Shown: piece after piece, positions 54,612 through 64,000 of the stretch
Numbering within the stretch: the first letter of the stretch is position 1
How the letters are laid out: every line of letters begins with the position of its first letter
NCBI RefSeq assembly: GCF_000296465.1
Contig: NZ_JH815204.1
Coordinates: 62,001 to 126,000, forward strand
DNA from: Barnesiella intestinihominis YIT 11860
Lineage (GTDB): Bacteria > Bacteroidota > Bacteroidia > Bacteroidales > Barnesiellaceae
DNA length: 64,000 nucleotides
Direction: 5' to 3'
The notes under the pieces: model-generated
The model's input: only the letters and a program-made list of their open reading frames with translations
Told to the model about the DNA's origin: nothing
The model's database searches: none
Made by a program: the position numbers and the translations under genes

Positions 54612-57600
54612 ATGAAAAAAAATCAGAAGTGTAAAATTGGGCTTTTGGCGTTTTCTTTGTCTTTTTTTGTTCCGTTTTTTGCTAATGCAATAGATCAAGG
54701 GGCAGGAAAGGTTACTGCAAATGTAACCCAGCCAAGCAAGCGTACTATTAAAGGAGTGGTTTCCGATGTTTCGGGAGAACCACTAATCGGTGTGAGTGTA
54801 TTAGTGAAGGGAACTTCGATAGGAGCTTCTACTAATATAGACGGTGTTTACTCGGTAGAGGTCCCGAATAATAATGCCGTGCTCGAATTCAGTTATGTCG
54901 GGTATCAAAAGGCGACTTTGTCGTTGGCGAATGCTTCCTCATACGATGTCGTTATGCATGAGGAGACACGGGTTTTACAAGAAGTCGTAGTAACGGCGAT
55001 GGGTATATCGCGGGAATCCAAAACGCTTACCTATGCTACCCAGACTATTAAGAACGAGGAAGTGACCCGTATCAAGGATAATAACTTCATTAACTCGCTG
55101 CAAGGAAAGAGTGCTGGTCTTACTATCGTTCCCAATAATTCGGGAGCGGGCGGTGGAGCTTCTAAAATTGTGCTTCGCGGTTCCACTTCTATTCTCGGAA
55201 CCAATCAGCCGTTGATCGTTGTCGACGGTGTACCTATGCAAGACGGTATGGGTACGCAGGCGACCGATAATATGATACTCGGCGGCGGACGTAGCGGCGA
55301 TGACCTCTTGTCGACGATCAACCCCGAAGATATCGATAACATGACGATTTTGAAAGGCCCGAATGCCGCAGCTCTTTACGGTAGCGCAGCCAATAACGGT
55401 GTGATCGTTATCACGACCAAATCGGGTGCTTCGGGTTCTGTCAAGGTGAATGTGTCGAGCACCACGTCGATCGAGACGATAGCCATGTATCCTCGTACCC
55501 AACAGATTTATGGTATCAGTGGCGGAGACCAATGGTCGGCGTGGGGTCCTAAGATCGGTACTCGTTCGGCCGACGAGGTGGCTTCTGCCCCGTATCTGAT
55601 GAATTCTGCACGCAATGCCGTAAAAGACTTTTTCAACAAAGGCGTGACTACGACCAACGGCGTTACGTTGAGTGGCGGTACGGAAAACTTCCGAACTTAT
55701 TTTTCTTATAATAATACCTATCAAACGGGATTGATACCGAACAATAAGTTTACCCGTAATAACGTGATGTTCAAGGAATCTTTCTCGTTGTTCGACAAGC
55801 GTATCAATATCAACACGAGCCTTAACTGGATACATCAGAAGACCGATAACGCTCCTGTTGTGGGTAAGGCATTGAGCGCTCTCTATGCTTTGTACCGTAC
55901 TCCGGCCGATATCGATATGCGTTATTTCAAGCATAACTATAAACACCTCGGTACGGTGGCCGACAATATCGTGAGCGATCCGGAGAAAGGTAATCCCAAA
56001 TTGATTGGACAACCGGTTCAAACTTGGTACTGGTATGACCAATATCTAAACAACCCCTACTGGGTGGCCAACATGTATAACGATTATTTGAAGCGCGACC
56101 GTTTGTTGGCAAATATTACTTTGGATGCCAAGATTTGGCAAAATATTAAATATCAGACGCGTTTCAATGTCGATTATGTGACTCAGAATAATCTGAACGA
56201 GGAGTATGCCGGTATGAACCGGGTAGGCTTCGATTATGTAGGTGGTAAATATTACAATGGAGATTCTCGCTCGAGCGACATTTATAATGACCACATGCTC
56301 ACTTGGAACGACCGTTTCAATGATAAAATCGATGTGAATGTGGCTGTGGGAACCAGCTTTTCACGTCATTACGATCGTAACACGAGCATCACTACGGCGA
56401 TAGATACTTGCGGTGTGCCCAATGCTTTCGTTCCTCAGAATAATAAACACAGCCGTCCCAACAACCCTAACGGAAGTGCTACATCGGCTTCGGACAGTTG
56501 GAATAACAAGGATTGGAGCACGGCACTCTTCGCTACGGCTTCGGTCGGATTATTCGATAAAGTTTACCTCGACGGTAGTTATCGTTTGGAGTGGGCACAG
56601 TCGTTCCAACAGTTCACGCAAGGGAGCGGATATAAATCGTTCGATTACTATTCGGCCGGTGTGAATGTGCTCATCGACAAGTTTTTGCCTCGCCGGGATT
56701 GGCTCAATCAGTTGAAATGGCGCGGTAGTTGGTCGGTGGTAGGTAACCCCATTCCCAACACCTTGTTCGCCCGTCAGAGCTACGATTTCTCCAACGGTAC
56801 GATCAGTACTCGTCCTCCTTTGTTCGACGATCCTCAACCGGAGACGACCACTTCGTTCGAGACCGGTTTGGACGTTTGGATGTTCGAAAACAAATTCAAC
56901 TTCGACCTTACTTATTACAATTCGACGTTACGTAACCAGTTCTTGTATGTCACCACTGCCAATGGCGAATCGAAGCCGGTCAACACAGGTAAGATACGCA
57001 ACTATGGTTTGGAATTCCAAGCATCTTATCGCTGGAACATCAATAAGGATTGGAGATGGCAGACTGGATTCAATATCGCATGGAATGACAACCGTATCCT
57101 CGAAACTTACAAAACCGAGAGCGGCGCTCCCTACGAAGTGCAAATGGGTCCCAACGCTTTCAAGATTAAATACGTAGAAGGCGGACGCTATGGCGATATT
57201 TATGTCAACTCTTTCGCCCGCGATGAAAACGGCCATATCAAAATCAATGATGCCGGTAATTACGAGAATGCCGTTCCCGTGATGGCTTCCGGTAAATACG
57301 AGACCAAAGTGGGCAATATGACTTCGCCTGTCACTCTCGGTTGGAACAATACATTTACTTGGAAAAACTTCACGCTCTATTTCTTGATAGACGGCCGTAT
57401 CGGCGGTAAGGTGATGTCATTGACCGAGGCTGATCTCGACCTGTACGGCCTTTCCGAACGTTCTGCACAAGACCGCTTGAACGGAGAACGGGTTATGCAA
57501 AACGGAAAGGAATATATTCTCAAACCTCTACCTGACGGATCGGGGAACAAAGTTTCGGTCGAGAACTACTATACGACCATCGGTGCTCTTCCCATGGAAG

Positions 57601-57848
57601 ACCATGTATATAATGCCACCAGCTTGCGCATGCGTGACATCTCGTTGAGCTACGACATGCCCAATTTGTTCGGTAAGAATCAAGGTATGACCGCTCAGTT
57701 CTCGGTGAAGAATGCGTTCTTTATCTATAAAGATTCTCCCGTGGATCCCGACATCTCGGTATCGGCCGCCAACGGTTACTCCGGTATCGACTGTTATTCT
57801 TTGCCTACGACGCGTAGTTTTGCGTTAACATTGAAATTCAATTTCTAA
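54612..57848 (+). CDS. SusC/RagA-type TonB-dependent outer-membrane transporter
   Basis: Imports glycans across the outer membrane together with its SusD partner. I prefer the start at 54612 (MKKNQKCKIGLLAFSLSFFV), which opens the signal peptide; an ATG 18 nt upstream is also in frame. Residues 45-120: carboxypeptidase-regulatory-like domain (IKGVVSDVSGEPLIGVSVLV, SYVGY). Then the TonB box (LQEVVVTAMGISRESKTLTY), plug (IVLRGSTSIL, LIVVDGVPM, ITTKSG) and barrel, ending in TLKFNF. About 1080 residues. First gene of the locus; susD starts 32 nt on. Confidence 0.95.
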   Translation: MKKNQKCKIGLLAFSLSFFVPFFANAIDQGAGKVTANVTQPSKRTIKGVVSDVSGEPLIGVSVLVKGTSIGASTNIDGVYSVEVPNNNAVLEFSYVGYQKATLSLANASSYDVVMHEETRVLQEVVVTAMGISRESKTLTYATQTIKNEEVTRIKDNNFINSLQGKSAGLTIVPNNSGAGGGASKIVLRGSTSILGTNQPLIVVDGVPMQDGMGTQATDNMILGGGRSGDDLLSTINPEDIDNMTILKGPNAAALYGSAANNGVIVITTKSGASGSVKVNVSSTTSIETIAMYPRTQQIYGISGGDQWSAWGPKIGTRSADEVASAPYLMNSARNAVKDFFNKGVTTTNGVTLSGGTENFRTYFSYNNTYQTGLIPNNKFTRNNVMFKESFSLFDKRININTSLNWIHQKTDNAPVVGKALSALYALYRTPADIDMRYFKHNYKHLGTVADNIVSDPEKGNPKLIGQPVQTWYWYDQYLNNPYWVANMYNDYLKRDRLLANITLDAKIWQNIKYQTRFNVDYVTQNNLNEEYAGMNRVGFDYVGGKYYNGDSRSSDIYNDHMLTWNDRFNDKIDVNVAVGTSFSRHYDRNTSITTAIDTCGVPNAFVPQNNKHSRPNNPNGSATSASDSWNNKDWSTALFATASVGLFDKVYLDGSYRLEWAQSFQQFTQGSGYKSFDYYSAGVNVLIDKFLPRRDWLNQLKWRGSWSVVGNPIPNTLFARQSYDFSNGTISTRPPLFDDPQPETTTSFETGLDVWMFENKFNFDLTYYNSTLRNQFLYVTTANGESKPVNTGKIRNYGLEFQASYRWNINKDWRWQTGFNIAWNDNRILETYKTESGAPYEVQMGPNAFKIKYVEGGRYGDIYVNSFARDENGHIKINDAGNYENAVPVMASGKYETKVGNMTSPVTLGWNNTFTWKNFTLYFLIDGRIGGKVMSLTEADLDLYGLSERSAQDRLNGERVMQNGKEYILKPLPDGSGNKVSVENYYTTIGALPMEDHVYNATSLRMRDISLSYDMPNLFGKNQGMTAQFSVKNAFFIYKDSPVDPDISVSAANGYSGIDCYSLPTTRSFALTLKFNF

Positions 57849-57880
57849 TGAAGAACGATTTAATATAAATAGTCATCAAT

Positions 57881-59644
57881 ATGAGAAAAACAATATATTC
57901 GATCGGATTCCTCGTTATCGAATCCGTGTTTTCAGTAGGTTTGTTCACTTCTTGCGGCGACCAGTTTCAGGAGGAGTATCCGTGGTTGATCGGTAAGCAG
58001 GAGGAGATGGACAACAATAACGAAGAGGGGGCGGGAGCTACCGATATTACTGTTCTCGAGAAGGAGCTGAAAGGAGCTATTCCGTTCATGATCAACTATT
58101 CGCACGAACCTAACGGATCGTGGGCGCCTCACAAATATCAATATTACAGGGCGAACAGTATTGACAACTATGCAGGATACTGGACGACTACCAAGAGTAC
58201 TTTTGCTTTCGGTGGTCCGTTGCCTACGCTTTATACTTTCCCCAACGATTATTTGGGGGGCCCTATGGATAACCAGATTTTCACACAGTCTTACAATGCC
58301 ATTCACCACGCTACCGAATTGGGTAAACCCGAATGGCGTGCTGTGGCGTTGATTATCCAAGCCTATCAAGGCCACGAAATCGTCGACTTCTATGGCGCGG
58401 CTCCTTTTAGCGACTGGCGTAATTTGAAACGTACTCCGCCGTTGACCTATGAAAAGGGCGAGGACATTTACAATTTGATTTTCGACGATCTCGACGAGGC
58501 TATACGCATATTGAAAGAGCGTCAGCCGTCCCGCGAGGAGTTCGCCAAGATCGAGGATTTGACTATCAAGACGCTCTCTAATGGAGATTGGCGCATGTGG
58601 GTGAAGTTTGCCAACTGTATTAAAATGCGTATGGCCATGAACATGGTGAAAATCAATCCGGGTACGGCTCAGTCCAAATTTGAACAAGCTGTCACCGACG
58701 AAATCGGTGTCCTCACCGACACCGATGCGAAGGATATAGCCTATTATCAGGAGCAAAACGCTTGTGCTTTGTGGCGTATCGGTAACGAGTGGCACGATAT
58801 TCGTTTGGGCGCTTCGTTTGAAAATATTCTCAAACGTTACAATCACCCGCTGCTTACCCGCTGGTTCGATACCAATGCATATCCTATTAAAGAGAAGTCT
58901 ACGGGTATACAGGCTCCCATCGATGTTTACGGAGTGCGTACGGGTATCAGCATGCGTAACAGCAATACCACAGGCAAGGACAAAGGCGGTTATGGCCCAT
59001 TCTCGACTTTATCGGGCGAATTCAAATATATGCATCAATCTTTCTTCAAACGCACCGAGAGTATCTTCTTGTTGGCCGAGGCTGCTTTGAGAGGCTGGAA
59101 TGCGCTTGGCCGTGACGCTCAGAGTTGGTATGAGGCCGGTATCCGTCTTTGTTTCCAAGAGAATGGGATCACCGACGGAACCGTCATCGACGAATATCTT
59201 GCCCAGACTGCGGCGAAAGATATCGATTATGTCGATCCGTATAACAACGAGAACAACATAGCCGGTCGTGTGAAAGTGGGTGTGAAATGGGATGCGAGCG
59301 ACTCGAAGGAGGTGATGCTGGAAAAAATCATCACTCAGAAATATATCGCCAACTTCCCCATGAGCGCCGAGGCATGGACCACGTTCCGCCGCACGGGATA
59401 TCCCCGTATCTTCCCGGTCGATGTGAACAACATGAAAGACCAAGGCGTCGACACCGAGTTGCAATTACGTCGTATTCCCATCGAGGAGACAGCCAACAAT
59501 ACGTTGGAGATCGCTTCACTCGTACAGGCTCTCGGGCAACCCAACACCGGCGCTTCGCGTGTTTTCTGGGATAAACAGACCGAAACCCGAGGCGAGCAAA
59601 GCCCCGATAACGAATTTACATTGGTAATTCCGGTAAACTTTTAA
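57881..59644 (+). CDS. SusD/RagB-type nutrient-binding outer-membrane lipoprotein
   Basis: Lid and binding partner of the SusC channel. 587 residues with lipobox GLFTSC at C25. The TPR-type helices (AIHHATELGKPEWRAVALII, LIFDDLDEAIRILKER, FLLAEAALRGWNALG) fit the SusD-like 2 family. The C-terminal TFRRTGYPRIFPVD is typical of the family. Ligand unknown; glycans released by the downstream GH85 are the likely ones. Confidence 0.93.
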   Translation: MRKTIYSIGFLVIESVFSVGLFTSCGDQFQEEYPWLIGKQEEMDNNNEEGAGATDITVLEKELKGAIPFMINYSHEPNGSWAPHKYQYYRANSIDNYAGYWTTTKSTFAFGGPLPTLYTFPNDYLGGPMDNQIFTQSYNAIHHATELGKPEWRAVALIIQAYQGHEIVDFYGAAPFSDWRNLKRTPPLTYEKGEDIYNLIFDDLDEAIRILKERQPSREEFAKIEDLTIKTLSNGDWRMWVKFANCIKMRMAMNMVKINPGTAQSKFEQAVTDEIGVLTDTDAKDIAYYQEQNACALWRIGNEWHDIRLGASFENILKRYNHPLLTRWFDTNAYPIKEKSTGIQAPIDVYGVRTGISMRNSNTTGKDKGGYGPFSTLSGEFKYMHQSFFKRTESIFLLAEAALRGWNALGRDAQSWYEAGIRLCFQENGITDGTVIDEYLAQTAAKDIDYVDPYNNENNIAGRVKVGVKWDASDSKEVMLEKIITQKYIANFPMSAEAWTTFRRTGYPRIFPVDVNNMKDQGVDTELQLRRIPIEETANNTLEIASLVQALGQPNTGASRVFWDKQTETRGEQSPDNEFTLVIPVNF

Positions 59645-59663
59645 TCTATAAAACATTTGAAAC

Positions 59664-61595
59664 ATGAAACGATATAGCTTTATATTCTTTTTGGCGAGCT
59701 TCCTCGGTGTGACTTCGTTCACCGCATGTGAAGAGGAAGCTACGCTCGACGGTGCGACCGAGGTGTATATTACCATCGATCCCATGGACATTAATTTGAA
59801 ATTGGGCGATACGGTGAGGATTTCGGCGACGGTTACCAATGTGAGTGGGAAAGTGATCGAGACTCCTGTCTCTTGGTCGATAGAAGACCAGACGGTTGCT
59901 GCCTTGCTGGGTGATACCGCTGTGGTGGCTTTGGATGGCGGTCAGGAAAAAGAGACCCGGCTCAAAGCCATGTTGGAGAACGGCAAATATGCCCTTACTA
60001 CCGTTACCGTGTCGCGCAATTTGCCCGACGGTGTGATGTGTATTCCCAACGACAGCACTTTCACCGAAATGACTTCGAAACGTAGTTACAATACGGCCCA
60101 CGATTCGGTGCTGTTCTCTGTTTCTCCCAAAGAACTTCTTTATGATTATGATCCGGTTCCTACTCTCGAAGGGCTAACCGCTTTCGATCCGGTGATGACG
60201 GTCGACACCGTGAGAGGTCTCGTAGCCGTGCACTATGCAGCTCCCCGTGCCTCGGGGAAGGGAAAAGTCACCCTTTCCATTGGTGATGCTTCCACGGCCA
60301 AGTCGGCATCTTGCGATATCATGTTGGCTCCCCAGTTGTTGGCTACTTTCTATGGCAAAGGTTTCGAAAATATGCCCTATATAAATACCCGTCCCAGTAA
60401 GGAGGTATTGTCGATGTACTTTGCCTATACGTACGAGGCCGAAATGGACATCAATTCGGAAGATACCGTGCGTATCGCCATGAACGTGCAGTCGGGCGCC
60501 AAAGAGGATATCGAGGCGGGCTACGATGCCTATCGTTGGGAAGTCGTTTCGAGTAATGGGGTATTGATTACGGGCAAGACCGAGGAATATGTGAAAGGCG
60601 AGGGATTCGATGCCGTGCTTGCGTTGCGCTCGGGTTCGGAGGAAGGCGAAGCCGAATTCCATTGTATTACTCCCGACACGGTGTTCGTAGCGACGTTCCG
60701 TGTGCAGGACTTTAAGACTCGTTATCCGGTGGAGGAAATTACGGTCGACCACGATCCGATTTCCATGCCTGTGGGAAGTGTGTTGAGACTTACGACGGGA
60801 GTGATTCCCGCTTCGTCTTATGCTTATCACAAGCCGGTAGTCAAGGCAGTCGATCCTTCCAAAGTTCAAGTGGGTGAATATAACGGTAATGTCATAGAGC
60901 TGAGGGGACTCGCATTGGGCGAGACCGAGCTGGTTCTTACGGCCAACGGCAAGGAAAAAAGGGTTCCGGTGAGTGTCACCGAGGGTATCTTGTCTGTTTT
61001 GTGGAAATCGGGTAATGCGCGTACTCTTTTCGAGGGACAGACTGTGCAATGGGGTATCGATGCCAAAACTTTGTCGGGAGGAGAGAATCCTTATGACGTG
61101 ACTTGGACTTCATCTGCTACCGATGTGCTCACTGCCGAGCAAACCGGCGACGATAACACACAGGGGACGATTACGGGTATTAAGGCCGGTAAGGCAGACG
61201 TTATTGCCGAGGTGGCTGGCGTATCGTCCGAGAAGGCCGAGGTGAAAGTGATCGCTCTACCTGTCGATTTGGAATTGAACGCCTCCAACACCGTGAAAGA
61301 AAACTCGGTGGTTTATGACGAGGGCGGCGATTTGGTAGTGTTCATTTCGCCCACATCGGGTTATGGGCAAATCATGCTTACGTTGACCGATGCCTATAAG
61401 GGTGGCGGTTATGCAGGACATTACGATATTCCTGTCGGTACGGTAGTCGATATAGACGGAGCTCGGGCCGAGGTGACGGGCAGCATGGATATCTCGGGCA
61501 GCGGCGACGAGACAACCGTTTCGTTCTCGATTACGGGTAATGTGGGAAGTCGCACTCTCTCTATCGAAGCCGATAGTGTTCCCGTGGTGTTGTAA
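59664..61595 (+). CDS. Ig-like-domain surface lipoprotein, probable surface glycan-binding protein
   Basis: A 643-residue lipoprotein (lipobox SFTAC). Big_2-type Ig domains are visible near 35-110 (ITIDPMDINLKLGDTVRISA), 360-440 (EITVDHDPISMPVGSVLRLT, GLALGETELVLTANG) and 440-530 (GIKAGKADVIAEVAG); the last about 100 residues form another beta domain. Position three in the Sus-like locus and the multi-domain lipoprotein form fit a surface glycan-binding protein, but no binding site is recognisable. The gene lies 19 nt after susD. Confidence 0.82.
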   Translation: MKRYSFIFFLASFLGVTSFTACEEEATLDGATEVYITIDPMDINLKLGDTVRISATVTNVSGKVIETPVSWSIEDQTVAALLGDTAVVALDGGQEKETRLKAMLENGKYALTTVTVSRNLPDGVMCIPNDSTFTEMTSKRSYNTAHDSVLFSVSPKELLYDYDPVPTLEGLTAFDPVMTVDTVRGLVAVHYAAPRASGKGKVTLSIGDASTAKSASCDIMLAPQLLATFYGKGFENMPYINTRPSKEVLSMYFAYTYEAEMDINSEDTVRIAMNVQSGAKEDIEAGYDAYRWEVVSSNGVLITGKTEEYVKGEGFDAVLALRSGSEEGEAEFHCITPDTVFVATFRVQDFKTRYPVEEITVDHDPISMPVGSVLRLTTGVIPASSYAYHKPVVKAVDPSKVQVGEYNGNVIELRGLALGETELVLTANGKEKRVPVSVTEGILSVLWKSGNARTLFEGQTVQWGIDAKTLSGGENPYDVTWTSSATDVLTAEQTGDDNTQGTITGIKAGKADVIAEVAGVSSEKAEVKVIALPVDLELNASNTVKENSVVYDEGGDLVVFISPTSGYGQIMLTLTDAYKGGGYAGHYDIPVGTVVDIDGARAEVTGSMDISGSGDETTVSFSITGNVGSRTLSIEADSVPVVL

Positions 61596-61611
61596 AAAAA
61601 GAGTCGTTTCG

Positions 61612-61641
61612 GGATAGGAGGCCGCTAAAACGCCTCCTGTC
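61612..61641 (+). other. Hairpin between the lipoprotein and GH85 genes
   Basis: AGGAGGC and GCCTCCT form a stem around CGCTAAAAC, without a T tract. It could tune expression between the binding genes and the enzyme. Confidence 0.45.
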
Positions 61642-61711
61642 CGCGGAACTTGAAGATAGAAAAAACTTTTTGAGAATAATTCAAATTTTTATTAACCAAA
61701 AAAAATTTTCC

Positions 61712-64000
61712 ATGAAAAAAAATCTATTTTTATTATCTGGAATTTTAGTTCTTTCATTTTCTTCGCAAGCACAAGAATTGAAAGAAGATTACATGACGTG
61801 GCCGGAGAGTTCGAAACTCGGTCAGTATGTTAGTAGTTGGGTTCTCGGCGAAGATTTGTTCGAGGACGAGAATTTTTATGTTTCCCGTGTGAAACCCAAA
61901 GAACGTTTTCGCAATGCGGCCACGCAGATCGACGAGACGCTCACCGAGGCCAACGACAGAAAACTCGTTTTCTGGGTTCCGGTAGGAAATGCCAGCAATG
62001 GTAACACCAATGCGCGTCCTAACGGTAAGTTCGATTCCGAGGCTTTCAGTACTTGGTCATACGTTACTCATTACGGAGACTGGACGGCTCCACACGGGTG
62101 GGTCCCCGGTGGATTCGCCGATGTCGCCCATAAAAATGGTGTAGGTGTTTCGGGTGTGGCTTCCGTTCCTTGGGGAGGTATAAGTTCAGAGTGGTCCTCT
62201 GGTTTTTCCACGTTGGTGGGCATAGAGGCAGAGAAAGTGGCTAAATTCCTCCATTATCATGGTGTGGACGGATTAGGCTATAACTCGGAGTTCAGTACAG
62301 GTTCTTCTTTTATTTTGTCGGGATTGCGTGCATTGCACGAGACAGTTCACAAATACCTTACGGAAAAAGGTAACCCGGTGGTCGAGAACTTCTGGTACGA
62401 TGGAACCAACGATAATGGGCAGATTACTTTCGATAGTGGTCTCGGTAATCATAACAACGATACCTTCGGCGATGGCGAGCATATCCGCACCTCGCTTTTT
62501 CTCAATTACAATTGGCATGGAGTATTGGGAGGGTTGACCCAATCTACTGTAGATACCTATGCCCCCGGTCGCAGTTCGCTCGATCTTTATGCCGGCTTCA
62601 ACATGCAGGGCGGTGATCCTTCTACGTGGAGAACTCTCAAAGACTATAATCTCTCTATCGGTCTGTGGGGCGCTCACGATTATAATATGTTGTGGGCCGA
62701 CCGTGCTAATAACGGTAGTACAGATGTAGCCAAGCAAACATATTATCAACATCTGATCGAGCAGTTCTTTACCAACGGTAACCGCAATCCCATCGATAAA
62801 ATCGAGGTTTACAATCGCGGTAACCATCACCCCGATGACAAGTGGTTCGGTATGTCGGCTTTCATGACGGCACGCAGTTCGCTCAAATGGGATCTTTCCG
62901 AGGAACCGTTTATTTCTTATTTCAATTTGGGTAACGGTCGTTTCTTGAACTGGATGGGCGAACGTCAGAACGATAACGAATGGTACAATATCGGTGTACA
63001 GGACTATTTGCCTACTTGGCGTTGGTGGTTTGCATCCGATTTCATGGGTAAAACGGCCGACAAGGTAGTGGAAAATGGCTTGGAGGCCAAGTTTACTTAC
63101 GACGATGCCTATGTAGGCGGTTCGTGTCTGCGCCTCTTCGGTTCTGTGGACAATGAGTATTTGCATTTGTTCAAGACCGAGTTCGCTTTGTCCGCAGCCG
63201 ATGTGATTACGGTTCGTTACAAATTGGTAGGCGGTCAGGCCGATGTTAATTTGGCACTTTCTGCCAAAGGCGACGAGCAAACGATTTTGCGCGAGAGCGG
63301 TTTCAAGGTATTGACTGTCGCCGATGAGGCCGACGATGAAGTGTGGGTGGAAAAGACGTTTAAAGTGAGTGGATCTTTGGCTATGTTGGCCGGTAAGGAA
63401 ATCGCTATGGTTGCCCTCCATTTCGAAAATGCCGAGAACCTCGACTTATACCTCGGTGAATTTTCTATCACCCGCGGTGCTATGCCTACACCGGCGGCTC
63501 CCGAGATTAAGATTGCCAAAGTTCTTGCATCTCACTACAAAGGTGTAGATGGTAAGGTGATATTTAACATGGATAACGACAAATTGCCGGGCGAGCCGGT
63601 TTATAACCTCGACGTGAATGCTTCGATGTTCAAACTGTATGCTCAACAAAAAGGCGGTGAGCCTCAATTCATGGGTATCACTACTTCTTGGGCCGGTATG
63701 TATTTCTCTGTTCCTACCGATTTGCAGGGCGAACAGGAGATTCGTTTCGGTGTCGCAGCCGTTTCGGTCGATATGAAGTCCGATTCCGAGATCGCATGGA
63801 GCGATTATATGAGTATGGGTGAGTATACGGTTACCGACGATATACAGATAAATAAAACTACCATCAAGCCGGGCGAGAGCTTCGAAATTTCGTATGTCGA
63901 TCCCCGTCACGCCGCTGCCGACTGGAAATTGCTCAACAGTACCGGTGAGGTCGTAAAAGAGGCAAGTAATACGACTGTATTTACCGTATCGGAAGGTATT
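61712..64000 (+). CDS. GH85 endo-beta-N-acetylglucosaminidase, 3' end outside window
   Basis: Cuts the GlcNAc-beta-1,4-GlcNAc core of N-glycans. 763 residues are visible. The signal peptide ends QAQE at residue 21. The TIM barrel includes FSTWSYVTHYGDWTAPHGW, FADVAHKNGVGVSGVASVPWG and the catalytic NxE as N191-S192-E193 (VDGLGYNSEF), where N191 orients the acetamido group and E193 is the acid/base. YNMLW and WFASDFMG lie further on. A galactose-binding-like beta domain (about 440-590) and Ig/FN3-like modules follow. I assign GH85 by motif. Last visible gene of the locus, on its strand and spaced for cotranscription. Confidence 0.8.
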   Translation, partial: MKKNLFLLSGILVLSFSSQAQELKEDYMTWPESSKLGQYVSSWVLGEDLFEDENFYVSRVKPKERFRNAATQIDETLTEANDRKLVFWVPVGNASNGNTNARPNGKFDSEAFSTWSYVTHYGDWTAPHGWVPGGFADVAHKNGVGVSGVASVPWGGISSEWSSGFSTLVGIEAEKVAKFLHYHGVDGLGYNSEFSTGSSFILSGLRALHETVHKYLTEKGNPVVENFWYDGTNDNGQITFDSGLGNHNNDTFGDGEHIRTSLFLNYNWHGVLGGLTQSTVDTYAPGRSSLDLYAGFNMQGGDPSTWRTLKDYNLSIGLWGAHDYNMLWADRANNGSTDVAKQTYYQHLIEQFFTNGNRNPIDKIEVYNRGNHHPDDKWFGMSAFMTARSSLKWDLSEEPFISYFNLGNGRFLNWMGERQNDNEWYNIGVQDYLPTWRWWFASDFMGKTADKVVENGLEAKFTYDDAYVGGSCLRLFGSVDNEYLHLFKTEFALSAADVITVRYKLVGGQADVNLALSAKGDEQTILRESGFKVLTVADEADDEVWVEKTFKVSGSLAMLAGKEIAMVALHFENAENLDLYLGEFSITRGAMPTPAAPEIKIAKVLASHYKGVDGKVIFNMDNDKLPGEPVYNLDVNASMFKLYAQQKGGEPQFMGITTSWAGMYFSVPTDLQGEQEIRFGVAAVSVDMKSDSEIAWSDYMSMGEYTVTDDIQINKTTIKPGESFEISYVDPRHAAADWKLLNSTGEVVKEASNTTVFTVSEGI

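Noticed and set aside
54975-56042. Minus-strand frame of 355 codons inside susC
   Set aside because: Antisense to a well-supported SusC; no recognisable domain, and the codon pattern mirrors the plus strand.
62273-63421. Minus-strand frame of 382 codons at the right end
   Set aside because: Antisense to the GH85 gene, whose catalytic motif and signal peptide are clear.

Overview
This window looks like chromosome from a gut-type Bacteroidales bacterium. The signs are SusC/SusD genes, PCMD and DUF4493 surface lipoproteins, BspA-like leucine-rich repeat and GEVED/type IX-sorted proteins, promoters of the Bacteroidetes form TTG-N18-20-TAnnTTTG, and a subclass A2 type beta-lactamase. Family Barnesiellaceae is only a guess. 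There is no prophage, complete insertion sequence or CRISPR array.

Layout. 0-3.3 kb: minus-strand BspA-like surface protein with InlB-type repeats, broken by a one-base frameshift and running off the left edge. 4.3-9.3 kb: minus-strand metH, ruvC and a DUF4286 gene, then tRNA-Ala(GGC). 10.4-13.1 kb: minus-strand GEVED/type IX-sorted protein split by one in-frame TAG. 13.6-17.8 kb: a secreted GDPD-family phosphodiesterase, facing a coupled pair of glycosidases (clan GH-A agarase-like and GH16). 18.2-20.2 kb: ddh and lgt. 20.9-30.1 kb: a tightly packed six-gene minus-strand operon of DUF4493/FN3/PCMD lipoproteins around two outer-membrane beta-barrels. 30.7-33.7 kb: ugd, a DUF4923 protein and a small barrel. 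34.4-39.7 kb: valS, a MalY-type PLP enzyme and a porin. 40-44.8 kb: tRNA-Ser(GCT), mltG, small membrane ORFs, dnaB and a MINPP-like phosphatase. 44.9-52.3 kb: ispE, a Crp/Fnr regulator, an acyltransferase, a GH84 hexosaminidase and grpE-dnaJ. 52.4-54.1 kb: two small envelope genes and a class A beta-lactamase. 54.6-64 kb: a polysaccharide utilisation locus of susC, susD, an Ig-like surface lipoprotein and a GH85 endo-beta-N-acetylglucosaminidase that runs off the right edge.

Working together. The last locus is best read as an N-glycan capture system: GH85 cuts the chitobiose core, the Ig-like lipoprotein and SusD bind, and SusC imports. The GH84 enzyme could act on hexosamines from the same host glycoproteins. 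The best candidate for an undescribed system is the 20.9-30.1 kb operon, which looks like a surface adhesin or fibre assembly with its own pair of barrels.

Between genes, GC-rich palindromic repeats (consensus CCCTCCGTC..CACCTCCCCTATATTT..GGGGAGGAGG) occupy at least five intergenic islands, mostly at gene 3' ends. A separate 68-bp module carrying a complete promoter lies upstream of both metH and lgt.
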